Source: Drechmeria coniospora
Lineage: Eukaryota; Ascomycota; Sordariomycetes; Hypocreales; Ophiocordycipitaceae
NCBI RefSeq assembly: GCF_001625195.1
Contig: NC_054389.1
Coordinates: 6,630,520 to 6,694,519, forward strand
Length of the DNA stretch: 64,000 nt
Direction: 5' to 3'
The notes under the pieces were generated by a model. The model saw only the letters and a list, made by a program, of their open reading frames with translations, did not search any database and was not told the DNA's origin. Below are positions 46,346 to 56,334 of this stretch, piece after piece. The position numbers were made by a program, and so were the translations under genes. Position 1 is the stretch's first letter. Each line of letters starts with the position of its first letter.

Positions 46346-47439
46346 ATACGTCTTCATACTTGCTTATTAATACTATACGCCTTCTGGCTGTGCATTTTTG
46401 ACTGTGCAACTAGGACGAGTTGCCTTACGTAGAGTACTTGTACGCCTGTCCAAAATGCAATTCAAGCAATAATAATATTAGCACAATAAGCAGGCCACTA
46501 TGCACACCATGAGGTGAACTGGGAGGGTTCAACCCTCTACAGTAAGTTTGGTTGGAGAACAGGGAATGCCGGCCACATATAATAGAGAGCGATCGAAACG
46601 GGTGTTTTAGGGGGGATGGAGCACCTGCAGGACATTCCGCCGTACGCGAGTTCCCACTTGGAAATGGGTTCATTCGAGCACCCACGAACAGTTGTCTGAA
46701 TGGATCAGATTTTCTTCCCTACCCTTTCCTTTTATCCATCACTTCTGCGACGAGTGTTGTGTTCATTGTTGGCCGCCGACTGGCCGTGTGTCAGGCTCGG
46801 CGATGGCACGACGACCCCGTCGCCCAGGGATGGGCAAGCTTCCCAATCCAGTATTGCGAACGGAGTACGGCGCCATTACTTATGTCGGCACAGTCATCAT
46901 GGTTGTCGGAACGAGCGTTCGCTGTGTCGTATGCAGCTATGTGCTTCGCATTTGGTTGCAACGTGAATCCAGTAAGCGTTGCGCCTCGACTGGGCTTGGG
47001 CTGGGGTAGGTGGTCCATCGGCAGACGAGTGCCCGCATGGTCATGTGTTCAAGACAGTTCGTTTGCCTGATATAAGGTGGTCAGCATAGCCTTCTCGCCC
47101 CACGACCAGACACGGCCAGACGAATGGAATATCGTGAGTCTAGACACACGACGGCACATCTCAGGCTGCCATGTCGGCCAACAAACAACATGGCCAGCCA
47201 ATGAGTCACCCCGGAAAGGATGCCTCGGGCACCACCAAAGCGCGGCGGCATGCATCCAGGTTGAGCCAGTCGAGTCATAGATAATTGGCACGCCGCTTGA
47301 TGCCTAGCACTCACTCGGCCATGATATATTCTGGTCAGATTCCGTCTACTTACGCCCCGTCTCTGGGCTGACGTCGGCTCTGAGTATTCTTAATATTGAT
47401 GTGCATGACGGTATCAGCAGATGTAAGTAATCACTCCGC

Positions 47440-47575
47440 ACTCGACGAGGTACTAATGAATACATGCGGGGAGACTTACAAGTACAGTGCAAAGCACGAA
47501 GTACTACGGAGTACAGTGAGTACTATTATACAGTACATCGTACTTGTACAGTACGGAGTACCTTACGGAGTGCTG
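47440..47575. repeat. GTAC-motif cluster
   Basis: Contains GTACTACGGAGTACAGTGAG, CAGTACATCGTACTTGTAC and AGTACGGAGTACCTTACGG. It lies about 550-690 bp upstream of the C2H2 start. Confidence 0.65.
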
Positions 47576-48124
47576 TCCTCCGAGCCACCGACCATCATCA
47601 CGTCACGTGCGCAACCGGCTGACAAAGCTCTCACTCTCCGATCTGTCAAAGTGCGTGAATTAATGCTGGCTCGGGTCATGCCGATCAAACCTCCACACGA
47701 AAACGGATACGGATACCAGAATTTTCAGGCCATCAACTCGACCCCAGCAGCTGCGCGACACGACCGCTTACACGTAGGCGTACAGGTACAGCCTCAAGAC
47801 CGGTTCGGCCATCAACCCTCCGACGGCCTCGGCTTTTTCGACCAACGCTGGTCGTCGCCTTTGACGGCAACGCTCACTCCCACTCGCAGGCTACAGCCAC
47901 TGCGCCTGCCCCTGCCTACAATATCCACTTCCTCTCCGTCTCCTTGCCCTGCTCCAACTCGGTCTTCGCCTTTCCCTCTTGGCGCGCAAGGGTCGAAGGA
48001 TAGACATCCCCGTCCTCATCCCCATCCCCATTCTCATCCAGCATCCGTCGTCCGAGATACCGACAACGAGCCCCGACGTCGAATCGTTTTGGCCGCTTCA
48101 CCCAACTCCCGTGGCCTCGCAGCC

Positions 48125-49257
48125 ATGAGCGTCGCCTACGAGCCCAGGAGCTTCATCCATGAAGGTTCCTACCCTTCCATGGGCGACGACCCCGACCACC
48201 ACGATGACGACCAAGTCCATGACGATCAGCGCTTCACCGACTCCGAGGTCGCCGTCCATCTCAGTCATTACACGGCCGATGCCGCCATACTCGCGTCCGA
48301 TGATCGCGATGTTCTGGGCGACGCCCGCGACGTCCTCGACGACGATCAGGGCGTCCTGGTCGATGAAAGGAGCTTGATAGCCGACGACACGGCCGTCGAC
48401 GAGGCCTCGAGACTTGACCTGGACCCCACCGGCTTCTCCTCCCCCATCGCGGTGCCGCTCCCTGCACCAACCGAGTCGGACAGATTTCCGGACAGCAAAG
48501 ATGACTCCCCCGCCGTTGGCTCTCCATCATCCGTCTCCCGCTTGCGAGCGGTGGCGAAACCGGATCGTGAAGTGAGCAAGGGACCGGACGGGAAGTACCA
48601 TTGCACAATCGCCGAATGCAAGGACGAAGCCCGTGTTTTCTCGCGCAAGTGCGAGTGGAAGTACGTCTCCTTCACTGACTGACGAGCCGTGCAGACAGAG
48701 CAGAGGCTGACTTGAGACCTAGTAAACACATGGACAAGCACGAGCGACCCTACCGGTGTCCTGTCGACGGTTGCGAGATGCTTCCCGGCTTCACCTACTC
48801 TGGCGGCCTACTTCGGCATGAGCGCGAAGTGCACGGGATGCATGGCGGCCCTAAGAATACGGTCAACTGCCCGCACCCTAATTGCAAGCGCCACACCGGC
48901 AAGGGTTTCTCTCGACAAGAAAACCTCAACGAGCACCTCCGACGGGTCCATACCAACATGGAGGGTTCAACGCCACCCGCCACCGAGAGTGCCGCCGAGG
49001 CCGACGACAACGAAAGCGACAAGTCGGGCTCCAAGCGTAAGCGCCAGGCGAGTGACCAGACGGCTGACGACGAGCTCGACGAGCTTCGGTCCGAGGTCAA
49101 GCGCATGCGAGATGAGAACGAGAGGCTCAAGTCGGAGATTGAGCAGCAGTCGCAGCACTCGCTCGCCATGATGGCCCAGATAGCCGAGCTTCAGGACGCC
49201 TTGCGCCAAGGCCTGGGACAGCACGCACTGGGAGCCCCAACGGCGCAGATGATCTAG
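48125..49257 (+). CDS. C2H2 zinc-finger protein with C-terminal coiled coil
   Basis: Probable transcription factor. Exons 48125-48660 and 48723-49257 give 356 residues. The ATG at 48125 starts MSVAYEPRSFIHEGSYPSMG, in better context than upstream in-frame codons that run through repeat DNA. Residues 1-150 are acidic and disordered (many Asp/His). Three zinc-binding units follow. One is YHCTIAECKDEARVFSRKCE continued after the intron by WNKHMDKH. The second is YRCPVDGCEMLPGFTYSGGL with RHEREVH. The third is VNCPHPNCKRHTGKGFSRQE with NEHLRRVH. A basic stretch (SGSKRKRQ) and a leucine-rich coiled coil (ELDELRSEVKRMRDENERLK) end the protein and suggest dimerisation. The fingers span the intron, which fixes the junction. 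Confidence 0.88.
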
Positions 49258-49496
49258 GAGCATCCGGCCAATATTACCACCTGGTGCGCCTCCCCTTATG
49301 AGCAAGGCCATGATCAGTCACCATCGCTGGTCCTAGAGGAACTCCAACATGAGCTCGCCTCCTCCGTCAAGATCCAACGGGAGCATGGCAATCGCGACGT
49401 TGAGATTCTCTCCTCCGCTGGCAGATCCGCAAGGCACCGCAAATAGACCCTGGTTAGAACCCGACCATTGTCATAGGCCAGGCTCTCTGCGGAGAA

Positions 49497-49510
49497 CCCC
49501 CCCCCCCCCC
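49497..49510. repeat. Poly-C tract
   Basis: Run of 14 C followed by TCTCTCCCCCCCCTC, 240 bp downstream of the C2H2 stop. Confidence 0.9.
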
Positions 49511-49885
49511 TCTCTCCCCCCCCTCTTCTACTTTTCGCTTCCAAGCGAATTCTATTGCACCTTTCAGCCCGCATCTTGTTTCTCTGCACGGCTCGGCGTT
49601 GGTGGAATCAGCCCTTGAGCAATTTGGCAGCGCCGAACAGGCAACTGAGACCCGGCTCGCCATCACAACGCAGCGGCGTCATTATACCTCTCTTCTCTTC
49701 CATCTGATATTTTGTTATTTTTGTCTTCATTCCGCACGCTGGACTTTCTGCCAACTTGGCTCCCAGTCACGTCCACCGCCGCAAGGTTTAACCTTGCCTC
49801 TACACTTGTCTTTTGGCATCGCGTTTTCGTGGCTGGACCCAGGCGCAAAAATACACACCGCACACGCGGAGACGACGCAGATATT

Positions 49886-49900
49886 CCCCCCCCCCCCCCC
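49886..49900. repeat. Poly-C tract
   Basis: Run of 15 C followed by TCCCCCTTTT. Confidence 0.9.
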
Positions 49901-50432
49901 TCCCCCTTTTCAGACGTTGCCGCACTGATGGCGGTCAGCAGAGCTGGGTGGATTTCATCGCCTTGGAATGGATTCGAGGTGTACCTGTACTTGCATCAAT
50001 GGGGCGAGCGGCGGATGAGACCAAGGGGGAAGAAGCATGAAAGGTCGAAATGCGTGTAACGATATATACATAGATTCGCCGCTATGATGGATGAAGGAAA
50101 GGCATTCGGCAGCCGCCACTACGGCTGCTAAATGTACCTGTATGATGAGCAAAACGATGGCTATTGTGACGAATCCCCGACTCGCTTTTCGATATGACGC
50201 CATGCCAGTCGTGGCCACGTTCATTCGCCTCCTGCATGCCTATCCATCTACCACTACAATGTGCAGCCGGCCACCCCTGTACCTCTTGGCCTCGATGCTC
50301 ATCATCATGAACTCGTCGCAGGCCAATAACCACCTGCTTCCGTGCTTCCCTCCTGGTTGCTCGTAGTCGTAACACATGCAGCGAACGGCTTCCCGTCAAA
50401 CGGAAATGACGCCGCCCTACCCATCGCGGACA

Positions 50433-52887
50433 TTAGACAATGCGGACGTAGCTCGCCGGTACGCTGGCCGTGACGCCAGCCTTCTCGACCTCGGCCCAAC
50501 CATCGCCGGGGTCCTCCTTGACGAGGACGAAGCGCTCGCCCTCGGCCATGGAGTGCTCAGCCTCGCTCTGGGCCGTGTACTCGTACAAGGCCTCGACATA
50601 GCGCAACTTCTTGGCGCCTCGCCGCGGCGCGACGGCTGGGCCCTTCTTCTTGGCGAGCGCCGTGTTGGAAGCCGTGCCCGGCCCGGCAGAGGAGGTTGTC
50701 GAGTTGGAGTACGTCGACGAGGGACGAGGAGCGACGAGGGTCGGCGGTGGCGCGGCGGTGAGCTCGACGTACGTGGCCGGGACGAGTCCTTCCTTGTAAC
50801 CGGCGCGGACCTTGAGCCATCCGGAGCCGTCTGGGGGATGGGGTTGTCAGCAGCAGCACGATATCGGACGACGGGGTCTGGGGGGATTCGGCGCACCATC
50901 GGCCTCCAGCAGAACAACGTCCCGTCCCTCTTGCACCGTCAGTTCGCCGTCACCACTGCCCTCGAACGAGTAGAGCATCTTGCCCTTCTTCTCCTCCTTG
51001 TTTCCGCCGTTCATGCCGTTGCCGGGAAGCTCGGTGACATAACCGGCCGGGGGTGGTGCCACGATTCGGTTCCTCTTGACGCCGGCGGGCGCACTCGTGG
51101 CCGGTGGGACGGCCGGGTTTGGCCTCGGGCCCGGGCTCGGGGCTCCATCCGCGCCGGCCGGCGCCTCATCCGCCGGCGTCAGGCGGCCGGAGACTCGTCT
51201 GGCGGATTGCGAACTCAGCGAGTTCATCGTGTTGGATCGCGTCAGGTCCGGCAGCTCGGCCACGTGGGCGGGGGCGGTCGTGTCTGGCGAGAGGAGCTTG
51301 TTCGCCGTCGTCTGGCGCTCGGCTTTGAGCTTTTTACGCTCCTCCTTGGTCTGCTCGCCGGGGCAGTCGGCAGGCACCTTCATCTCGCACTTCCCGTGAC
51401 AGGTGTAGCCGCAGTCCCGGCAGTCGAAGCCTTTGGCGCTGATGCCCCAGATGCGCTCGCCGCAGAGGTCGCAGTTGGTCGGGATCTTGAACGTCTGGCT
51501 TTTGAAGTTGTGGTTCTTGGCCCCGAGCGTGACGTCACCGACGACCGAGGTGATGGTAGACACCTCGACCTCGGCGGTCAGCCGTCGTCGGTCGACGCTG
51601 TGCAGGTCCTCTTGCAGGGCAAAGAGGTTCCGGACGACCTCGACCTCGTCGCCGTCGTCGGTGCCGTCCCGGACTCGTTGCTTCTGTCGTTTCACGTTCT
51701 CCACCTCCCTCCGCTTCATGTCCACCTCCCTCCGCAGCTCGCTGAGCTGCGACTTGGACTTGCCGAGGACGTTGCGGAGGTAAATCTTGGCCGTGTCGTC
51801 GACGACCATGACGTCGTCGTCGTGCCATACCGGACTCGCCTCGAACTCCCTTTCGGCGGGTTCCTGGAAGCCACCCATATTGTGGCGCATGTACATGACG
51901 GAATCGAGATGCGGCGCGTTGCGGGAAATTTCCTGGACCAGACGGTCCTCCATGCCGTGGCTCTGCTGCAGCATGTCGCCCTCGAGCTTCGTCGCCGCCG
52001 TCCACAGCTCGTTGAGACGGAGGGTGCGGAACTCGTTGAGGTCTTGCAGGCTGTCCATGACCTCGGGAACGTATTCGTGATAGTACTTTTCCTTCTGCCG
52101 GTTCGTGACGTGGATGGCGATGAGGTACGTGTTCTTGGCGTTGTTCATGTCGATGATCTGCTGCTGATAGGCGCTCTGGGCCTTGGCCTTGTCGTGCTGC
52201 GACTCGGACTTTTTGCGCTTCGCCTCGACGTCCTGGCAGGTCGCGTCGTATTTGGTCTTGACCTTGCGCAGGTCGGCGTAGGAGGCGTCGCGCTCGGCCG
52301 CGAGCTTGTCGGCATACTCGATGTGGCGCTTCCTGAGCTCCTCGAAGCGGGCGGCGTAGTGCTTGAGAGGGTCGGCGACATCGGTCAGGAGGCCGTTGGC
52401 GTAGCTGTCATGCTCGGCGGCGCGAGACTCGAGCGTCGTGAGCTGGGTTGCCCAGGTGGTGACGGAGGCGCTGCGCCGTGGTCAGGGGCGAAGTCGTCGA
52501 CGGAGGACGGCGTGCCTACCTCTCGAGGGAACCGGGCGTCATGCTCGGCGTGTCCCCGACGCTCAGCGACGATGACCGCTTATTCTTCTTCTCGAAATAC
52601 TTCTTGGCGAGCGCGCTGAGCCGGGCGCTGTATTCCTTTTCGATGGCCGATCGCTCGCGGTAGAACTGCTGGATGTCTTCGAGCCATGCTATGCCGTGGG
52701 ATACCCAGGCGCTGGCTGGTTTGAACCCATCCTGCTGGTCGTCAGCATGTGTGCCTCCTCCTTGGCGTGCCGATGTTGGGTCCGGTATCAGATCAGGTCA
52801 GATCAGGTCGGGTCGGGTCGGTTCGGGTCGGGGACGACGGACCTTGAGCTCGGCTCCAAAGGTGGGCATGCCGTCCACCGCAGCCAT
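50433..52887 (-). CDS. BZZ1: F-BAR/C1/SH3 endocytic protein Bzz1
   Basis: Membrane-curving adaptor that activates WASP/Arp2/3 actin assembly at endocytic sites. Exons (minus) 52887-52843, 52731-52520, 52470-50897 and 50830-50433 give 742 residues. The F-BAR domain occupies about residues 1-270 (PTFGAELKDGFKPASAWVS across intron 1; AWLEDIQQFYRERSAIEKEY; AKKYFEKKNKRSSSLSVGD). More coiled coil follows. A complete C1 zinc domain lies at about 405-453, with pattern H-x12-C-x2-C-x13-C-x2-C-x4-H-x2-C-x7-C. Two SH3 domains lie at about 580-640 (KMLYSFEGSGDGELTV, SGWLKVRAGYKEGLVPATYV) and 684-742 (RYVEALYEYTAQSEAEHSMA, ending VPASYVRIV). A Pro-rich linker separates C1 from SH3. Intron 1 contains a GGTCGGGTCGGG tandem. 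Start and splice sites are fixed by conserved sequence on both sides. Confidence 0.96.
52793..52835. repeat. Tandem GATCAGGTC/GGGTC repeat inside BZZ1 intron 1
   Basis: AGATCAGGTC units pass into GGGTC pentamer units within the first BZZ1 intron, close to its splice donor. Confidence 0.75.
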
Positions 52888-54266
52888 GACGGAGAGGGAG
52901 CTGATTCGAGCATGTACCGGACGGCGTACGTATGCATGCAGGAGGCGTTGCGACGCTGGTGTTTTCCGCGAGAGAGCCGGGGATGTTTTGTGGTTGGTGA
53001 GAGGAGGATCTTTGTGCCGCCAGCCGCCTGGCCCAGTCGGGTTGGCTCTTGTGGCCTAATGGAAGGCGTTTGGGGGTTCTGCGGGGCAGCACCCGTTGGC
53101 GTCGTAAGGGCAGTGACATCGCCGTACCTAAGCGCACTAGTACTTTCTTGGTGCTCGCTACGGAAGCAGTCGTGTACACTTGGTACAGTGCGTGTGATGA
53201 GTACTAGGTAGCTACCAACAGTGCTCCGGTACTCGTACGATGATTGCTATTTCTACGGCTACCGGCGAGTGAATATGAAGTACTAATGCTATACGGAGTA
53301 CCCCGTACTTGTGTACAGCATGGTGCACTTGTAGTAATACTTACTTACATTGGGGTAGATGTACAAGTGGTAGTTCGAGGACGTTGTGGTGGGATGATCC
53401 ACTAATACTCTTTCCTAGTGCCTGCTCCTACAGTGAGTAAGTACAGTCTTTGTACGGAGTAAGTACTTACAGTGCCTACTTACAGTATAGGTTGTAAGTA
53501 CTAGGTACTTGCACCAAATAATGGAGGCACCTACTGGAGTACCATAGCAACAATACCTTCTGTAGTATCTAGCGGAATCGCAACTAAGTACAGTACAAGT
53601 ACTTGAACGGAGTATGTGTACTTGTAGTATTATTTGTAGGAACGTGCTAGCACTTGTCTACATCTACTGTAGACGGCCTACGGTTGGTGTGCAACTAGCC
53701 GCTCTCCCGTTGATCAAGTATTATACAGGTAGACTGCACTTACTGGAGTGTACGGAGTATTACTTGAACACTTAATGCATGTACTTACGTATGTATACAT
53801 GTAGTATTACAGTAATATTTGTACAGGAATACGGCGAACATGCTCCGTACTAGGTACCAAGCAAGAACTGCTAGGGGCCTTTGCACGCCATGCATGCCGC
53901 ACTTCAGGCTTCTGGAAGCACAACCCTTGATGCCGAGAAAGGCCTGCTTGAGCAAGGCGATACATGCCGAGGAAAGTTTGACCATTCAGTCATTTTACAA
54001 GTAGTATGGACAAGTATAGGCGGTACTGTCATCTGCATTTAAATAAGCTCCTTGCCCAACCATCTTGGATCATGGCAGGAAGTCGGGCAAAATGAATCCT
54101 TCTCATCCATCAATACGTATCCTCCCCGTCGATCAAGCGTCGTTTGGAACTGCCACCCTCGCTTGCCCTCGGAGCCCGACGGTCCTTTGATGATGGATGC
54201 GAACTAGCCGATTGGCAAGGTTGATTGGAAAACAAGCCAACGATGGTCTCCTGTGGAAGGAACATC
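52888..54266. other. BZZ1 upstream region dominated by a GTAC-motif cluster
   Basis: No gene was recognised. The first about 200 bases should be the BZZ1 promoter; the centre is the densest GTAC cluster in the window. An AT-rich TTTAAATA element lies at 54038-54045. Confidence 0.55.
53100..53880. repeat. Densest GTAC-motif cluster
   Basis: Hand count gives about 25 GTAC tetramers between 53161 and 53880, where about 3 are expected for random sequence. Typical words are TATACGGAGTACCCCGTAC, TTGTACGGAGTAAGTACTTA, AAGTACAGTACAAGTACTTG, GGAGTGTACGGAGTATTACT and CTCCGTACTAGGTACC. The block is AT-richer than its flanks and has no coding potential. Confidence 0.75.
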
Positions 54267-54584
54267 TTACTCCAAGTCCCGCGTTGATGGGATGGGCACG
54301 TCTGTCGTCCTCGGCATCACCCTCCTCGGCATCAGCTTGTGCCCTTCAACCCAGCACGACGTGCCCTCGGGCGCATCCCATCGCACCGGCTGAATGGGAA
54401 GGTTGTGCGTCTCTTCAGGCCCCACCGACCCTGACTCTCTGGTCAGCGGGATGCCTCCAAGCCTGGCGTGGTGAAGGCATTCTTCGTTGGCGTCCTGCAG
54501 GTCAACGAAGGCGCTGAGGATAGTCGTCGTCATTCCCTCCCTGCGAAGGAGAATGTAGACGGTCTCGTCGGTCGCCGCGGCCAT
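54267..54584 (-). CDS. Small hypothetical protein
   Basis: Not recognised by name. An intronless frame gives 105 residues from the ATG at 54584. It opens with a beta/alpha-like pattern (DETVYILLRREGMTTTILSA then FVDLQDANEECLHHAR) and continues to VRWDAPEGTSCWVEGHKLMP. This regular order of strand, helix and a Trp/Cys-containing strand suggests a small globular fold rather than chance. An in-frame upstream ATG at 54653 would add 23 residues (MIRRQILLSNPSYFSLSRYF and three more), Ser/Tyr/Arg-rich and possibly a targeting sequence. It lies between a repeat block and the YCII gene, isolated from other genes. A fungal orphan family is the most likely identity. Confidence 0.55.
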   Translation of the reverse strand: MAAATDETVYILLRREGMTTTILSAFVDLQDANEECLHHARLGGIPLTRESGSVGPEETHNLPIQPVRWDAPEGTSCWVEGHKLMPRRVMPRTTDVPIPSTRDLE

Positions 54585-54653
54585 GGGTGAGTCAAAATAT
54601 CTTGAGAGAGAGAAATATGATGGGTTTGAGAGTAGGATCTGGCGACGGATCAT

Positions 54654-55393
54654 GTTGGTGGTTGGGCGACGACTGAAGAAGGCTGTGCAGGAGATGCCTC
54701 CTCCTCGATAGAGGTGACCGTAGCGCCTGACCACAACGGCCTAGGCCTACCCGCATTACGCTTCATGGCTTGGAGCAAAATATTTTGGGCTGCCAAGGTT
54801 CCCTGCAGCGCTACGCTGTAAACTACCTATGCCAGATTATTGACCAAGGGGTACCTGGGAACCTTTTGACCCGGTCATTCTCGTGATGATTCCACAGCTG
54901 AGGTGAAGAATAATTACTGTACGGAATACGGGTATCAATGAATTGCCGACTACGGAGAAGTCGGTTTCCAAGTATTACTGCACATGCATGTACTTGCAAG
55001 TACTTGCGTACAGTACTTACATACTTATCTACAGCACGTACGTACATGTACAACCTACTGTAACAGTACTCCGTACTTGTATCGCAGTAAGTATTATTGT
55101 GTGCACCTGTCAGCACAGGTAAGTAAGTACCTAGTACCTAGTAGTTATACTCATGTATGTACTTACTTACTTCCTGTATGGACTCAGTCACTCAACTCCA
55201 CAGCTCCGTGATTCGGACCACGGCCGTCAGCCTCAAGCAAGCTACCCTGCACTCCCAACCACCTGGTCCCTCCGTCAGACAGGCCTCCGAAAGATCAAGT
55301 AGAAGCGAGGCAATAACCGCGACTCTCGCTCCAATCATCCCCTCCCACCCGTTTCCCCCATCATACTTCACACCTGTTTCAAACCCCCAAGAA
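54654..55393. other. Divergent intergenic region with a GTAC cluster
   Basis: Shared upstream region of the small minus-strand gene and the YCII-like gene. 54960-55165 is a GTAC cluster. A CT/C-rich leader precedes the ATG at 55394. Confidence 0.55.
54960..55165. repeat. GTAC-motif cluster
   Basis: Contains TGTACTTGCAAGTACTTGCG, GTACAGTACTTACATACTTA, CAGTACTCCGTACTTGTA and TACTTACTTACTTCC. Confidence 0.65.
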
Positions 55394-55988
55394 ATGGCCA
55401 CCGCCCGCCTTGTCCCTCGCCGGCTCACCTCGCTTGTTCCTCGCTTGCCGACGCAGATCCGCACCATGGCTTCGTCGACTCCCACGTTTGAATTCCTTGT
55501 CGTCGTACCCGACAAACCCGGCATGCTTGCGAAGCGCCTGGAAGTTAGACCGTATGTGCCCGCTGGCTCATCACCCTCTCCCGTTCCGGGTAGCAATTGA
55601 CCTGGCACGCAGCCAGCACTTTCGAAACATGACACCGAAAATCGAGTCGGGTGCTTGGAAGATGGGAGGTTAGTTGGCCCCCTCGGACGACAGGCGGCCG
55701 GCGAGTCAACTAGAACTATTGCTCATCTACTTGACAGGCGCCCTCCTCAACAGCGTCCCCGAGAGTGACGATGCCACCAAGTTCGACTTCATGGGCAGCA
55801 CCATGGTCTGCGTGGCCGAGTCCAAGGAGGAGGTTCTTCGACAGCTTCAAGAAGACATCTACTCCACCTCGGGCATCTGGGACACCGAAAAGGTTGGCCT
55901 CACAATGAATGGTATGGTGCAAGCATCGCTCTCTAACCGACCGTAGGCCCAGATCTACGCTTTCAAGTGTGCCTTCAGAAACCCCTAG
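55394..55988 (+). CDS. YCII-like domain protein
   Basis: Member of the YCII family of small ferredoxin-fold proteins; the biochemical role of fungal members is unclear. Exons 55394-55551, 55613-55668, 55738-55892 and 55947-55988 give 136 residues. The first 24 residues are Arg-rich without acidic residues (ATARLVPRRLTSLVPRLPTQ), a likely mitochondrial presequence; the ATG at 55467 (MASSTPTFEFLVVVPDKPG) could start a shorter cytosolic form. The YCII core reads FEFLVVVPDKPGMLAKRLEV, QHFRNMTPKIESGAWKMGGA across introns 1 and 2, and GSTMVCVAESKEEVLRQLQE with IYSTSGIWD. The last 13 residues (AQIYAFKCAFRNP) need a 54-nt intron with a GTTGGC donor, accepted because it restores a conserved ending with a CTAAC branch site. 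Confidence 0.9.
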
Positions 55989-56334
55989 GACCGAAAATTC
56001 AAAAAGAAAAATATGGTATCGATTCATCTCAGATCCACCTGACCTGCCGTTTCCATTGCCCGGCAACGACACAGCCCAGCCCACCCTGCTTGCTTGCGTC
56101 GGTAGAATCGGCACAGCTGACCCCAACCCTATCGTTGGAAAGAGCACCGTTCTCGCATGGTATCAAGCATAGCATAGAACCCCCCAAAAGTCAATAAAAA
56201 GCGTGAAAGGAGACGCCGATTTGCACCGCCGTGTTGGCATAAGCCGCCCTCCCCGAATCGCCGAACCGCCCATCACCGGCCACGAGGCACGGCAAGGGAA
56301 ATGTACCGGGGCAGAAAGCCGATATCTCGTGGCA
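55989..56334. other. Convergent 3' region between YCII and UPF0662 genes
   Basis: Contains both 3' UTRs. AATAAA on the plus strand at about 56194 may be the YCII polyadenylation signal. No gene was recognised. Confidence 0.5.

Larger units (their letters stand above)
45850..48124. other. Divergent intergenic region between MFS and C2H2 genes
   Basis: About 2.3 kb with no supportable gene. GTAC-motif clusters occupy about 46175-46345 and 47440-47575. The frame 47396-48124, continuous with the C2H2 coding sequence, runs through one of these clusters and is probably 5' UTR. C-rich sequence with CCTCATCCCCATCCCCATTC lies just upstream of the ATG at 48125. Confidence 0.5.
49258..50432. other. Convergent 3' region between C2H2 and BZZ1 genes
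   Basis: Holds both 3' UTRs and two long poly-C tracts (49497-49510 and 49886-49900), each followed by short T/C-rich sequence. No gene was recognised. Confidence 0.55.

Noticed and set aside
46670..46690. tRNA T-arm-like sequence (GGGTTCATTCGAGCACCC)
   Set aside because: No acceptor, D or anticodon arms could be paired around it; no tRNA gene was found anywhere in the window.
47396..48124. N-terminal extension of the second C2H2 protein by about 240 codons
   Set aside because: The extension runs through a GTAC repeat cluster and starts at a non-conserved codon. The ATG at 48125 is followed by protein-like acidic sequence.
50376..52619. 747-codon open frame on the plus strand
   Set aside because: It is exactly antisense to BZZ1, which has four exons with F-BAR, C1 and two SH3 domains. 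The Leu/Val/Arg/Gly-rich translation is the mirror of GC-rich codons.
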